This document shows positions 17,701 to 25,469 of a DNA stretch of 64,000 nt, piece after piece. The DNA is from Actinopolymorpha cephalotaxi (GTDB lineage Bacteria; Actinomycetota; Actinomycetes; Propionibacteriales; Actinopolymorphaceae). The stretch is from contig NZ_JACBZA010000001.1 of the NCBI RefSeq assembly GCF_013408535.1, forward strand, positions 4,176,850-4,240,849, written 5' to 3'. The position numbers and the translations under genes are program-made. A model generated the notes under the pieces. The model was not told where the DNA came from, made no database searches, and worked only from the letters and a program-made list of their open reading frames with translations. Position 1 is the first letter of the stretch; each line of letters opens with the position of its first letter.

Positions 17701-18750
17701 TTCCCGTTCGTGCAGTTCCTCAACCTGGCCGCGGCGTCGGTCGTCCTCGGTGTCGGCGCCGGCCTGGTGCACAACGGCAGCCTCACCGCCGGTGCGCTGA
17801 TCGCCTACCTGCTCTACCTCGACCTGTTCTTCTCCCCCGTCCAGCAGCTCTCCCAGGTCTTCGACGGCTACCAGCAGGCGCGGGTCGGCCTGCGCCGGAT
17901 CGGTGAGCTGCTGCGTACGCCCACCACGACACCGCAGGCCGAGCACCCCAAGCAGGTCGGCCGGCTCACCGGCGAGATCGTCTTCGACGACGTGCGGTTC
18001 CACTACCAGAACGCAGCCGGCGACGCCTTGCAGGGAATCAACCTGCGGGTGCGGGCGGGCGAGACGGTTGCCCTCGTCGGCGAGACCGGAGCCGGGAAGA
18101 CCACGCTGGTGAAGCTGGTCGCGCGGTTCTACGACCCGACCGGGGGTGCCGTCCGCGTGGACGGTACCGACGCTCGCGAACTCGACCTCGACGGGTACCG
18201 CCACCGGCTCGGTTACGTACCCCAGGAGTCGTTCCTCTTCCCCGGCACCGTCCGCGACGCGATCGCGTACGGCCGGCCGGAGGCCACCGACGCCGAGGTC
18301 GAGGCGGCGGCACGCGCGGTGGGCGCACACCAGGCGGTCGCCCGGATGCGGGACGGCTACCTGCACACAGTGGGCGAACGCGGGCGCAACCTGTCCGCCG
18401 GGCAGCGGCAACTGCTCGCACTCGCCCGGGCGTACCTCGTCGACCCCGACATCCTGTTGCTGGACGAGGCGACCGCGGCCCTCGACCCCGGCACCGAGGC
18501 GCTCGTCATCCAGGCGACGGAGACGCTGGCCCGGCAGCGGACCACGCTGCTGATCGCGCACCGGCTGACCACCGCCGAACGCGCCGACCGGATCGTCGTG
18601 GTCGACCACGGCCAGGTGGTGGAGGACGGTACGCACCAGGAGCTGGTGGCAGCCGACGGCCGGTACGCGCAGCTGTGGCGGGTGTACTCCGGCGTCGAAC
18701 CGGCCCACGCCCACGGCTCCGGAGCTGTGTCCGTGATCGACCCCGCCTGA
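14776..18750 (+). CDS. fused double ABC exporter (TMD-NBD-TMD-NBD)
   Basis: 1324 residues, twice the usual half-transporter length. After a Pro/Gln-rich N-terminus come six helices, NBD1 (Walker A GTAGSGKST, K429; signature LSGGQRQR), a linker at about 640-740 with a near-pure glycine stretch, six more helices and NBD2 (GETGAGKTT, K1108; LSAGQRQL). NBD1 has Asp552 after the Walker B Asp, where NBD2 has the catalytic Glu1231. One ATP site is thus degenerate, as in heterodimeric type IV exporters such as TM287/288. Fusion of such a heterodimer into one chain is the simplest reading. The likely role is drug or lipid export at the plasma membrane under MarR control. Confidence 0.9.
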   Translation: MTAATTSSSNGSPQPGRRTSAGDQPEQHEQPAPPNQPGRPDQPGHSVPAGAPGESSADRWVRRLARYCWRSKPLVFASFGGAIVAMAASAFVPLVQREIVDDVIIARSAPMLPWIGVMLALGLTTFGAGFVRRYLGGRLALDVQHTIRGDLFRALSRLDGARQDELHTGQVVSRSISDIMMVQGLLQMLPMMLGNILLFVISLSIMVWLSPLLTLVALAVAPALLLIGYHSRSRLFPATWDAQQQAAEVAGIVDSAVTGVRVVKGFGQERRELGRLERQARNLFGSRLRAIRLTSRYGPTLQAVPLLGQVGILALGGYLAVRGNITLGTFLAFSSYLSQLVAPVRMLSNFLVMSQQARASVIRVFEVIDSRPMITEKPDAIDLPVGPGAVELRDASFGYFASDPVLSGLSLKVNAGETVALVGTAGSGKSTISQLLPRFYDVQQGSVLVDGHDVRDLTLSSLRARIGLVFEDSFLFSDSVRSNIAYGRPDATDEQVRAAARAAEATDFIEALPDSYDTVVGERGLTLSGGQRQRVALARALLSDPTLLVLDDATSAVDSQTEAEIHATLRQVMAGRTTIIIAHRRSTLQLADRIAVLDEGRVVDFGTDEELTGRCALYRLLLSGPGEDAEGIEAGEAEIDTPQAEVDSQVDGITPELWVRRNDDGTPSHLTRVQEATGLGGGFGGGGGRGGGGGGMGGGWLASMPPTPEVLAQVAKLPPARDVPKVDTEEAQQADPGFTLPRTLRPFSRPLLLALILVAADAIASLCLPLLIRHGVDAGVQRQAVSVVLVAAAVALGIVITDWLINMGQTRVAGRTGERVLYSLRVKLFAHLQRLGLDYYEREMGGRIMTRMTTDIDALSSFLQTSLLTAVVAILQFVGVLVALVWINWELALAVLTLMPVLIIATLIFRAKSSVAYQEARERISVVNTSLQENVAGMRVAQAFGREEHNANRFEEKSDAYRVSRLRAQRYIGTYFPFVQFLNLAAASVVLGVGAGLVHNGSLTAGALIAYLLYLDLFFSPVQQLSQVFDGYQQARVGLRRIGELLRTPTTTPQAEHPKQVGRLTGEIVFDDVRFHYQNAAGDALQGINLRVRAGETVALVGETGAGKTTLVKLVARFYDPTGGAVRVDGTDARELDLDGYRHRLGYVPQESFLFPGTVRDAIAYGRPEATDAEVEAAARAVGAHQAVARMRDGYLHTVGERGRNLSAGQRQLLALARAYLVDPDILLLDEATAALDPGTEALVIQATETLARQRTTLLIAHRLTTAERADRIVVVDHGQVVEDGTHQELVAADGRYAQLWRVYSGVEPAHAHGSGAVSVIDPA

Positions 18751-18768
18751 GGGTTCGCGGGCGGGGTC
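18739..18768 (+). terminator. hairpin overlapping the ABC exporter stop codon
   Basis: GACCCCGCC and GGCGGGGTC form a 9-base GC stem with a 12-base loop that spans the stop codon. No U-tract follows, so it is a candidate terminator or 3'-end stabiliser. Confidence 0.5.
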
Positions 18769-18835
18769 GTCCGCACCCGTCCGGCAACGGAGCCGGGCGG
18801 GATGCGGGATTCACCCAGGGGATGCGGCGGCCCGC

Positions 18836-20548
18836 TCAGGTGGAGAGGTGCCACTCGATGCGGGTGTTGTGCTCGCTCTGCGACACCGCGACCCGGCCGC
18901 CGCGTTCCCGGGCGCGTTCTTCCAGCCAGGAGATGCGTTCGGCCTCGATGGTCGCCGCCGCCGGCGGGGCCTGGTCGGAGACGGTCAGCACCAGGTGGTC
19001 CACCGTGACCTCGACGCACACCTCCACCGCGGTCGGCGAGAGGTGGGGCGTGAGCGCGAGCGAATGCTGCACGGCGGCGGCGAGTTCGCCGCCCACCGAC
19101 CTGGCCAGGCTCGTCCGGTCCAGCCGCCCGGCGAGCACCAGCCGGGGATGCAGACCGGCCGCAGCGCAGGCGGAGTCGATCTCGTCCAGCAGCGGCTGCC
19201 AGGCGGTCGACGCCACGTCCGGGTCCGACTCCTCCTGGGTCTGGAACACGGTCTCCCGCATGGCCCGTACGGAGTCCTCCATCGCCTCGACGGCCGACCG
19301 CAACCGGCTGCGCACCTCGGGTTGCCGGGTGAGGCCGAGCGCGCTGTGCAGGTCGAGCTCGGACTGGGACAGGCGTTCGATCATGCCTCCGCACAGCTCG
19401 GCACCGATCCGGTCGCGTTCCCGCAACAGCAGCAGCTGGTCGCGGTCCTCCTCCGAGTGCAGGCGCAGCAGCGCAAGCGCGGCTTGACGGGCGAAGCTGC
19501 GGACCAGCTCGACCTGTTCACCCTGCTCCAGCGCCGCCAGGCCCTGCGGTGAGCCGCGGTGCCAGCCGACCTGCAGCACACCGAGAATCCGGTCCCCGGC
19601 CTGCAACGGCAGCAGCATCCCCGGCCCCATCGAGGCGAGCCGCCTGGCGCACGGGGGCGGCGGGTTGTACCCCTCGACCGCGGACAGGTCGGCACTGATG
19701 ATCTCGTCGCCGGTACGAAGCACCCGGCCGGTCAGGCTGTCCGGCGACATCTCGGTCACCGGGATGTCGTCCATGCCGAAGCCGTCCACGGCGATGATCA
19801 GGGGAACGGTCGGCCGGGTCGGGTCGGCGCACATCACCGTGCAGACGTCGGCACCGCACAGTTCCCGGAAGCCGCCCCGCAGGATCTCGCGCAGCGCTTC
19901 CTTCGGGTCGACGTGCTTCAGCAGCAGGCTGGTCACGGTGGCGCTGGTGGAAAGCCAGTGCTGGCGTCGGCGTTCGCGGGCCGCGATCCGGGCCTGCTCG
20001 ATCGCCGCTCCGGCCGCGTCGGCGAGCACGGTCACCGCGGCCGCGTCGTCGGCGGAGAAGGTGCCGTCACCGCGCTTGGCGGCCACGACCAGCGCCCCGC
20101 ACAGGTCCCCGCACTCCGGGGACAGGATCCGGTCGCCGAGCAACCCGGCGGTCGGCGTCGTCGGCTGACCTCCGCCCCCTCCCGCTCCTCGGGCCTTGCC
20201 GGCTCCGGCCGGCCGGCGACCGCGCGATCGTTGCCGGGGCACGGGCAGGGCGTGGACGTCGGTGACCTGCGTGGGTCCGTCGTTGTCGAGTACCCGGCGG
20301 AGCACGCCCGACTCCGCGCCGAGCAACAGCGCGTCGTACGTCGCGTGGTGCCGGCCGCGCGACACCGCGAGTTCGGGCGTTTCGCCGTCGACCAGCACGA
20401 TGCCCGAATACTCCGCAAGGGTGAGCGCGGCGGCGGTTTCGGCGATCCGTTCCAAGGATCCCCGTACTCGCTCGTTCGCGATGAGAGTCACCTGTACAAC
20501 CTCGCTTCTCTTCCCCATCCTCGCGCGCGCCGAGGCCGGAGTCGTCAC
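18836..20548 (-). CDS. GAF-GAF sensor with degenerate histidine-kinase core (DevS/DosS-like)
   Basis: 570 residues from a GTG at 20548; the GTG at 20491, eight bases after GAGG, is a good alternative. GAF1 is at about 22-190, interrupted by a Gly-rich insertion at 104-135, and GAF2 is at about 205-365. A dimerisation-like helix LLRERDRIGAELCGGMIERL follows. In DevS/DosS-type kinases this helix reads RIARDLHD, so the phospho-accepting His is Cys386 here. The ATPase-like end lacks the N-box Asn (ELAAAVQHS) and the DNGxG motif (DQAPP instead). It therefore should not autophosphorylate and may act as a ligand-sensing scaffold. No response regulator gene is adjacent. Confidence 0.75.
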   Translation of the reverse strand: MTTPASARARMGKRSEVVQVTLIANERVRGSLERIAETAAALTLAEYSGIVLVDGETPELAVSRGRHHATYDALLLGAESGVLRRVLDNDGPTQVTDVHALPVPRQRSRGRRPAGAGKARGAGGGGGQPTTPTAGLLGDRILSPECGDLCGALVVAAKRGDGTFSADDAAAVTVLADAAGAAIEQARIAARERRRQHWLSTSATVTSLLLKHVDPKEALREILRGGFRELCGADVCTVMCADPTRPTVPLIIAVDGFGMDDIPVTEMSPDSLTGRVLRTGDEIISADLSAVEGYNPPPPCARRLASMGPGMLLPLQAGDRILGVLQVGWHRGSPQGLAALEQGEQVELVRSFARQAALALLRLHSEEDRDQLLLLRERDRIGAELCGGMIERLSQSELDLHSALGLTRQPEVRSRLRSAVEAMEDSVRAMRETVFQTQEESDPDVASTAWQPLLDEIDSACAAAGLHPRLVLAGRLDRTSLARSVGGELAAAVQHSLALTPHLSPTAVEVCVEVTVDHLVLTVSDQAPPAAATIEAERISWLEERARERGGRVAVSQSEHNTRIEWHLST

Positions 20549-20839
20549 CGCGAGCCACCATCGGTCCTTCGGGGTCCCGGGCTTCCACCGTTACGCGCAG
20601 GCAGGAATGCCTTACCGGGCATGGCCGACCTGCCCGCCATCCTGCCCGCTGCGGCCGCGGTTTTCCGGCCGTTGGACCCGGCGTCACGGCCGAGGTGCCG
20701 CTCATGCGGGCACCTGGGAGCCTCTACGTGTGACGCCCGCGGTGTCCGCTCCGGGTGCGGATGTCCGTACGCCGTGGTGCGGAGCCGGACGTACTGCCCG
20801 GACCGTACTGCCTGCCTGCCTGGGCGTACCGCCCGGTCT

Positions 20840-22063
20840 CTACCGGCTGTCCCGTTCCTGCGCCCACGGGGTGTTCGCCCACGGGTCGTAGTCGACCTCG
20901 AGGGGTTCCTGCGGTGGGCGCTGCGCCTCGGGCACGTGCTGGAGATTGACCCGGATGCGGTACCACACCGAGCTTCGTCCGCGCATACCGTCGACCAGGA
21001 TGTCGGCGGCCTGCAGGTGCCCGACCACGGCTTCGTGCCTGGCCTTCCAGCGTTCCAGCCCTTCGAGGGCCTCCTCCTTCGTCTTCGCCCGGGCTATCTC
21101 GACCAGCGGCATCGTCTGTTGCCGGCGGCCGGTCCCCTTGGGCGGCTTCTCCGCGGGGCCGAGTCGCCTGGCGAGGTCGAGCAGGGGCTCCAGGGATCCG
21201 TGGGCCGTGCCGATGCCCTCCCACGGGTCGCCGAGCGCGTCGTAGCGTTCGAGAACGCTTGACAGGGTGAACGTCTCGGGCCGGCAGTCGGGCACCTCGT
21301 CCCACCGCAGCGGCGTGGACACCCGGGCGTCGGCCGTCGGCCGCACGGAGTACGCCGACGCGACCGTGCGGTCCTTGGCGTTCTGGTTGAAGTCGACGAA
21401 GACGCCCTGGCGTTCCTCCTTCCACCACTTGCTGGTGGCGAGGTCGGGCGCGCGGTTCTCCACCTCACGGGCGACGGTCTCCGCGGCGAGGCGTACGTCG
21501 CGGAACGTCCAGGTAGGTTCGATCCGCGCGTAGATGTGGAAGCCGCGTGAACCGGAGGTCTTCGGCCAGGCGGTGAGGCCGTGGTCCTCCAGCACCTCCC
21601 GGGAGACGAGCGCGACGTCGAGGATCTGCTTCCACTCCACGCCGGGAACGGGGTCGAGGTCGATGCGCAGCTCGTCGGGGTGGTCGAGGTCCTCCGCGAG
21701 TACGGGATGAGGATTGAGGTCGACGCAACCGAGGTTGATCGCCCACGCCAGGCCGGCGGCATCGCGCACCACGGCCTCCTCCGCCGAACGCCCGGAGGCG
21801 TAGTGAAGCTCGGCCACCTCCAACCAGTCCGGCCGGTTGCCGGGCACCCGCTTCTGGAAGAACGCCTCCTGCTCGATGCCCTTCACGAACCGCTTCAGGA
21901 TCATCGGCCTGCCCTCGATGCCGCGCAGGGCTCCGTCGGCGACGGCGAGGTAGTAGCGCACCAGGTCGAGCTTGGTGTGACCGCCGGCAGGGAAGACCAG
22001 CTTGTCCGGGTTGGTGACAGTCACCTCACGTCCGGCCACTTCCAGGACCTGCGACTTCGACAT
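20840..22063 (-). CDS. LigD-type DNA polymerase/primase domain protein (stand-alone)
   Basis: 407 residues. It matches the archaeo-eukaryotic-primase-like polymerase domain of LigD. It has the VTNPDKLVFP start, the acidic pair in DELRIDLDP for metal binding, the SGSRGFHIYARI motif and the AYSVRPTADARVSTPLRWDEV end of the domain. About 100 further residues carry no recognised ligase or nuclease domain. Such proteins add nucleotides at double-strand breaks in bacterial NHEJ, normally with Ku and a ligase; neither is in this window. TATCGT lies six bases before the ATG at 22063, which suggests a leaderless transcript. Confidence 0.85.
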   Translation of the reverse strand: MSKSQVLEVAGREVTVTNPDKLVFPAGGHTKLDLVRYYLAVADGALRGIEGRPMILKRFVKGIEQEAFFQKRVPGNRPDWLEVAELHYASGRSAEEAVVRDAAGLAWAINLGCVDLNPHPVLAEDLDHPDELRIDLDPVPGVEWKQILDVALVSREVLEDHGLTAWPKTSGSRGFHIYARIEPTWTFRDVRLAAETVAREVENRAPDLATSKWWKEERQGVFVDFNQNAKDRTVASAYSVRPTADARVSTPLRWDEVPDCRPETFTLSSVLERYDALGDPWEGIGTAHGSLEPLLDLARRLGPAEKPPKGTGRRQQTMPLVEIARAKTKEEALEGLERWKARHEAVVGHLQAADILVDGMRGRSSVWYRIRVNLQHVPEAQRPPQEPLEVDYDPWANTPWAQERDSR

Positions 22064-22069
22064 GGGCTC

Positions 22070-22075
22070 ACGATA
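22070..22075 (-). promoter_or_regulatory. -10 box of leaderless LigD-polymerase gene
   Basis: TATCGT on the minus strand, six bases before the ATG at 22063; no Shine-Dalgarno. Confidence 0.5.
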
Positions 22076-22142
22076 GGCGGAACCACGCCGGTCGCGGGAA
22101 CGACGCGGTACGACAGACGACTCCGCGGTACTCGGACGGCTG

Positions 22143-24422
22143 TCACGGTCGTTGCACTTTCTGGTGGACGTCCACCCACTCGGGCGGGATGTATTCGGGG
22201 TGGCCGTGGCTGCCCATCCGTACCTGCCAGCCCTTGTGGTGGACGAACGTGTGATGGGACTTGCACAAGAGGACTCCGTTCGCTAGGTCGGTCGGCCCGA
22301 AGTCGTCCCAGGCCGTCATGTGGTGCGCGACGCAGCGCCGCTCGGGGACCCGGCATTCGGGGAAGTGGCAGTGGGAGCCGTCGCGGACGGCGAGGGCCCG
22401 GCGTTGCGCTTCGGTGAAGAACCTGTCAGCCATCCCGACGTCGAGGACCTCTCCGTTGCCGCCGAGTACGACGGGGATGATGTTCGCGTCGCACGCCATC
22501 CTCCGGATCGTGGCGACCGAGACCGGCTCCCCGCGTAGGCCTGTGATGCGGGCCGATCCGCCACCGCCGCACTTCTGACACCCGTCGTGAGGATCAATGG
22601 GCTGGTCGCGGTCGTCGCGGTCGTAGGGGTCGGTTGCGGCATCCGGGTCGAGGGCAGCCTCCCGCCCCGCCGCGCCCTCTTCGGGTTCGGCGTCGTCGGC
22701 TTCCGGTCCGAGGTCGCAGTCCTCGGGTCCGGTATGTGGTTCCGGATCCCCGTCGTGTTCGGGCTCCGGATCCCATCGGTGACCCGGTTCAGATTGGGAG
22801 GCGGTTCCGGTGGCGGTGTTCGGTTGTGGGGGCTGGCCGGGTTCTCGCGGTGCGGACATCCGCTCCGCCGCCCCGGCCGGCGGGTCCGGCTGACCAAGCG
22901 GTGGTTTCTCGTTGTCCGGTTGACCTCTCGAGGCGGTCGTCGTGATCTCCGTGCCTGCGGGAGCCGACGTCGGTGCGCCGGTGCCGGCGTGGGTGTTGGG
23001 CTGGACGGGGTCTCTTGTCACATCCGGGTCGCCGACGTCGGCACGCTCGGAGGTTTCGCCGGGGCCGCCCGTCACGTCCGGGTCGGTGACACATTGGCCT
23101 GGCCGGGCTTCAGGCCCGGTGTCGTCGGCGTCCTCGCTGGCCTTGGCCTCGCGCAGGTCGGTGCCAGGCGTCTTGCCGGTGTCTGCACGGGGTTCGCCGT
23201 TGCTGCCGGGCTCGGCGCCTTCAGCCGTCGCGGCCTCGGTGCCGTCAGAATTCTCACCCGGCTTGGTGGTTTCGGCCTTGTCGGGCTTGGCGCTCTCGGC
23301 ATCGCCGGCACGCTCGCCGGGTTCGGCGGGTGTCGTGCCGCCGCGACTCGCGCCCCGCCCAGACTCGCCGGACTCGCCGGACTCGCCGGACTCGCCGGAC
23401 TCAGAAGTCTCGCTGCGCTTGGCGTTCTTGCGGGCCTTGCGCTTGGCGTTCTGGCGTTTCGCGTCGGGGGTTTGGCAGCCGCACGGCATGGGGCGGACGG
23501 GGTTGAGGTCGTCGATGCTGCCGAACCCGACACCGTTCATGAGTTGCTGCAGGTGGATCAGCACCGTGACGCAGTCCCGCCCGCGGCCGCGGTTGGGCGA
23601 TGCCTCCCACTCGGCCATCGCGGCGATGAGGTGGGCGAACGCGTCCCCACGGCGTTGGTCCAGCGGCCGGTCGTCGGGTTCGGCACGCTTGTCGGAGGCG
23701 ACGAGCGCTTCGATGATCTTGCGGAGATGTTCCATCTCCAGCACCGGCAGCCTGATCACCACCGTCTCCGACCCCGGAACACCATTCGGCCGGTAGAACA
23801 GCGACCGGCTGCGTTCCGCAGCGCGTTCGGCGTCGTCGAGTTCCTTGCCCAGCCGCTCCTCCCACTCCTGCGGTGCGATGACCTGGAGGAGGTGGCGGCC
23901 GAGGATCCGCACGTCGTCGGGGTTACGCCGCCTGGCTTCGTCGATCAGGTACTCCTCGGCCGCCGCGCGTTGTTCGAGGCTGACCCACTTGGGCAGGTCC
24001 TTGATGGCCCCGGCGATGACCTGCGCATGCCGAAACGACAACTCTCCGCGGGCAAGAGCGCGGGCGGTGAGGGTGATGGTGCGGTCCAGGTCACGGGCCA
24101 GCGCGACGGTGGCGTAGGAGTCGTTCTTGCCCATCCGCCGGCCGTTCCGCAGCCACGCCGCCGTGGTCGCCGCACCCGTGGTCTTGCCGATGTCACAGGC
24201 CTCGGCCTGGCGGACCAGCTGCAGCTTCAGCGCGGACATCATCGCCTCGTCGGCGCTGTGCAGGTCGAACAACCGGCCCATCCGCTCGGCCCGCAACGAC
24301 AACTTCGGCGCGGCCAATGCGTCACCGAGAACGGCGTGAACCTCGAGCAGCGCAGCCTCCAGCCGCTGTTCGGCGTCGATGCCGCCGTCCCAGCCCGGAG
24401 GATCCTGCACTGTCGAACTCAT
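22143..24422 (-). CDS. DUF222 / HNH endonuclease protein with long disordered insertion
   Basis: 759 residues, against roughly 400-550 usual for this actinobacterial '13E12-like' family. DUF222 (about 20-310) is followed by about 300 low-complexity residues (317-612) rich in Gly, Glu, Pro, Thr and Asp, including ESG repeats. The DUF222 tail then resumes (VSVATIRRMACDANIIPVVL). The HNH nuclease is at about 683-730 (CHFPEC, RRCVAHH, CKSHHTFVHH), a zinc-supported nuclease. A CGC pair before the insertion and CQKC after it may bind one metal across the gap. The cellular role of the family is unsettled. TAGCAT sits six bases before the ATG, and DnaA-box-like sites lie just upstream. Confidence 0.85.
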   Translation of the reverse strand: MSSTVQDPPGWDGGIDAEQRLEAALLEVHAVLGDALAAPKLSLRAERMGRLFDLHSADEAMMSALKLQLVRQAEACDIGKTTGAATTAAWLRNGRRMGKNDSYATVALARDLDRTITLTARALARGELSFRHAQVIAGAIKDLPKWVSLEQRAAAEEYLIDEARRRNPDDVRILGRHLLQVIAPQEWEERLGKELDDAERAAERSRSLFYRPNGVPGSETVVIRLPVLEMEHLRKIIEALVASDKRAEPDDRPLDQRRGDAFAHLIAAMAEWEASPNRGRGRDCVTVLIHLQQLMNGVGFGSIDDLNPVRPMPCGCQTPDAKRQNAKRKARKNAKRSETSESGESGESGESGESGRGASRGGTTPAEPGERAGDAESAKPDKAETTKPGENSDGTEAATAEGAEPGSNGEPRADTGKTPGTDLREAKASEDADDTGPEARPGQCVTDPDVTGGPGETSERADVGDPDVTRDPVQPNTHAGTGAPTSAPAGTEITTTASRGQPDNEKPPLGQPDPPAGAAERMSAPREPGQPPQPNTATGTASQSEPGHRWDPEPEHDGDPEPHTGPEDCDLGPEADDAEPEEGAAGREAALDPDAATDPYDRDDRDQPIDPHDGCQKCGGGGSARITGLRGEPVSVATIRRMACDANIIPVVLGGNGEVLDVGMADRFFTEAQRRALAVRDGSHCHFPECRVPERRCVAHHMTAWDDFGPTDLANGVLLCKSHHTFVHHKGWQVRMGSHGHPEYIPPEWVDVHQKVQRP
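23362..23397. repeat. 9-bp tandem repeat inside the HNH gene
   Basis: Four exact copies of GACTCGCCG plus a partial fifth. On the coding (minus) strand they encode a run of Gly-Glu-Ser. It is a coding minisatellite, so copy number may vary between strains. Confidence 0.85.
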
Positions 24423-24428
24423 GCACGA

Positions 24429-24434
24429 ATGCTA
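24429..24434 (-). promoter_or_regulatory. -10 box of leaderless DUF222/HNH gene
   Basis: TAGCAT on the minus strand, six bases before the ATG at 24422; no Shine-Dalgarno. Confidence 0.5.
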
Positions 24435-24458
24435 CCGACCACCACCGACAGGAACCCG

Positions 24459-24508
24459 TTGTCCACAAAGGGACCCCGAAACAGCGCCGATCCGCTACCT
24501 GTGGACGA
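24459..24508. promoter_or_regulatory. pair of DnaA-box-like sites
   Basis: TTGTCCACA at 24459-24467 equals the actinobacterial DnaA box. An inverted copy at 24500-24508 (TCGTCCACA read on the minus strand) differs by one base. Both lie upstream of the HNH gene's -10 box and could place that gene under DnaA control. They may also be chance matches. Confidence 0.35.
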
Positions 24509-24526
24509 AACCTGGCACTGCGCAGT

Positions 24527-24563
24527 TCGTACGAGGCACTTCCTCTCGTACGAGGCACTTCCT
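24527..24563. repeat. 18-bp direct repeat containing a palindrome
   Basis: Two exact copies of TCGTACGAGGCACTTCCT, one base apart (24527-24544 and 24546-24563), each starting with the palindrome TCGTACGA. They lie between the end of the SRPBCC gene and the promoter side of the HNH gene, as expected for tandem operator sites. Confidence 0.8.
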
Positions 24564-24574
24564 GCTCAGGTCGG

Positions 24575-25105
24575 CTAGCGCTTCTTCAGCTTCCGTACGT
24601 AAGCGTCGTGAAGGTCGTTCCAGCCGAACTCGACCGCCTCCATGCCCCGGATCGGACCTACGGGATCTCCGTCGAGCAGGTGCTCGGCCACGTCGAGGCA
24701 CAGGTGCCAGCCCGCGGCGACCCGGGCCAGCATCTCCTGGTCGTCCACCGTGTGCCGCAGCGTCAGCAGGGTGCCCGTCCCCTGGGCGGTGAGCTCCCAC
24801 CGCAACAGGTCGAAACCCCAGGTGTACTCGAGCAGCCGAGGCGGCTCGGACCGGCGCACGGTCGAGACGAGGTCCTCCGACGTGGCACCGTCGACCATCG
24901 TCAGCGTCGCCTCACCGGGCCGGCCGAGGTCGCGGTCGGGAATGAACGGCGCCCACTCGCGCAACTGGTCCGGCTCGGTCAGCGCCGCCCACACGCGTTC
25001 GGGCGAGTGGCGGAGTTCGCGGACGAGGACGACCGTCCAGCGGTCGTCCTCACGGTTGGCCTCCACCGGGGCAGGCGGGCTGGGTCGAAACGCCGACCTG
25101 TTCAT
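24575..25105 (-). CDS. SRPBCC (START/AHSA1-like) domain protein
   Basis: 176 residues. The VVLVRELRHSPERVWAALTEPDQLREWAP opening is the hallmark of the AHSA1-like SRPBCC hydrophobic-cavity fold, and the domain runs to about residue 150. These proteins bind lipids or hydrophobic ligands and are often paired with an ArsR regulator; none is found directly upstream here. GAGGAG is six bases before the ATG. The gene follows a consensus promoter (25203-25231) and a possible 23-codon leader ORF. Confidence 0.85.
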   Translation of the reverse strand: MNRSAFRPSPPAPVEANREDDRWTVVLVRELRHSPERVWAALTEPDQLREWAPFIPDRDLGRPGEATLTMVDGATSEDLVSTVRRSEPPRLLEYTWGFDLLRWELTAQGTGTLLTLRHTVDDQEMLARVAAGWHLCLDVAEHLLDGDPVGPIRGMEAVEFGWNDLHDAYVRKLKKR

Positions 25106-25108
25106 CGA

Positions 25109-25180
25109 TCACTCCTCGACAAGGGGACGGTACGTACGGGGGAAGTGCGCAACCGGCGGCGCGGACATCGCGTCGGCCAC
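25109..25180 (-). CDS. possible 23-residue leader ORF
   Basis: A GTG at 25180 lies seven bases after a perfect GGAGG and opens a 23-codon frame whose stop lies within the Shine-Dalgarno region of the SRPBCC gene. It could couple translation of the two, or be the stump of a lost regulator gene. The peptide matches nothing I know. Confidence 0.3.
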   Translation of the reverse strand: MADAMSAPPVAHFPRTYRPLVEE

Positions 25181-25202
25181 TCGGCAACCTCCTGCGCCGA
25201 CT

Positions 25203-25231
25203 AATATGCCGTCTCGGTTATATACCGTCAA
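25203..25231 (-). promoter_or_regulatory. sigma-70-type promoter for the SRPBCC gene
   Basis: On the minus strand, TTGACG (25226-25231) and CATATT (25203-25208) are spaced by 17 bases, close to consensus. The spacer contains GTATATAAC, unusually AT-rich for this genome. Confidence 0.65.
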
Positions 25232-25469
25232 GGCCTGTCCGTGTTCACCGGAACGTCCCCGGCACCGCCGGCACAAGTTCCGGGGATGACTTCCGGGCGA
25301 TGACTTTCCGGCCGTCACGAAGTCCCTTCCGAGGACACAATCCGGTTGTTCTCCGCCCGGCCCCTGGGCCTACCGTCGTACTCGCTGCGCGGCGGCACCA
25401 CCCGGCACCACGGGCACTACGAAAGCACCCCCGGGAAGCACGGCCGGCAGGACAACCGAAAGGGACGTC

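Noticed and set aside
14200..18714. A 1504-codon open frame on the minus strand across the ABC exporter.
   Set aside because: It is antisense to a protein with intact Walker and signature motifs, and its product is a low-complexity Arg/Gly/His mix typical of GC-rich antisense frames.
18836..20548. Calling the GAF-GAF protein an active histidine kinase.
   Set aside because: The phospho-accepting His and the ATP-binding N and G boxes are missing.
23362..24563. Tandem repeats that could look like a CRISPR array.
   Set aside because: The 9-bp units are coding and have no spacers; the 18-mer occurs twice with a one-base gap. There are no cas genes.
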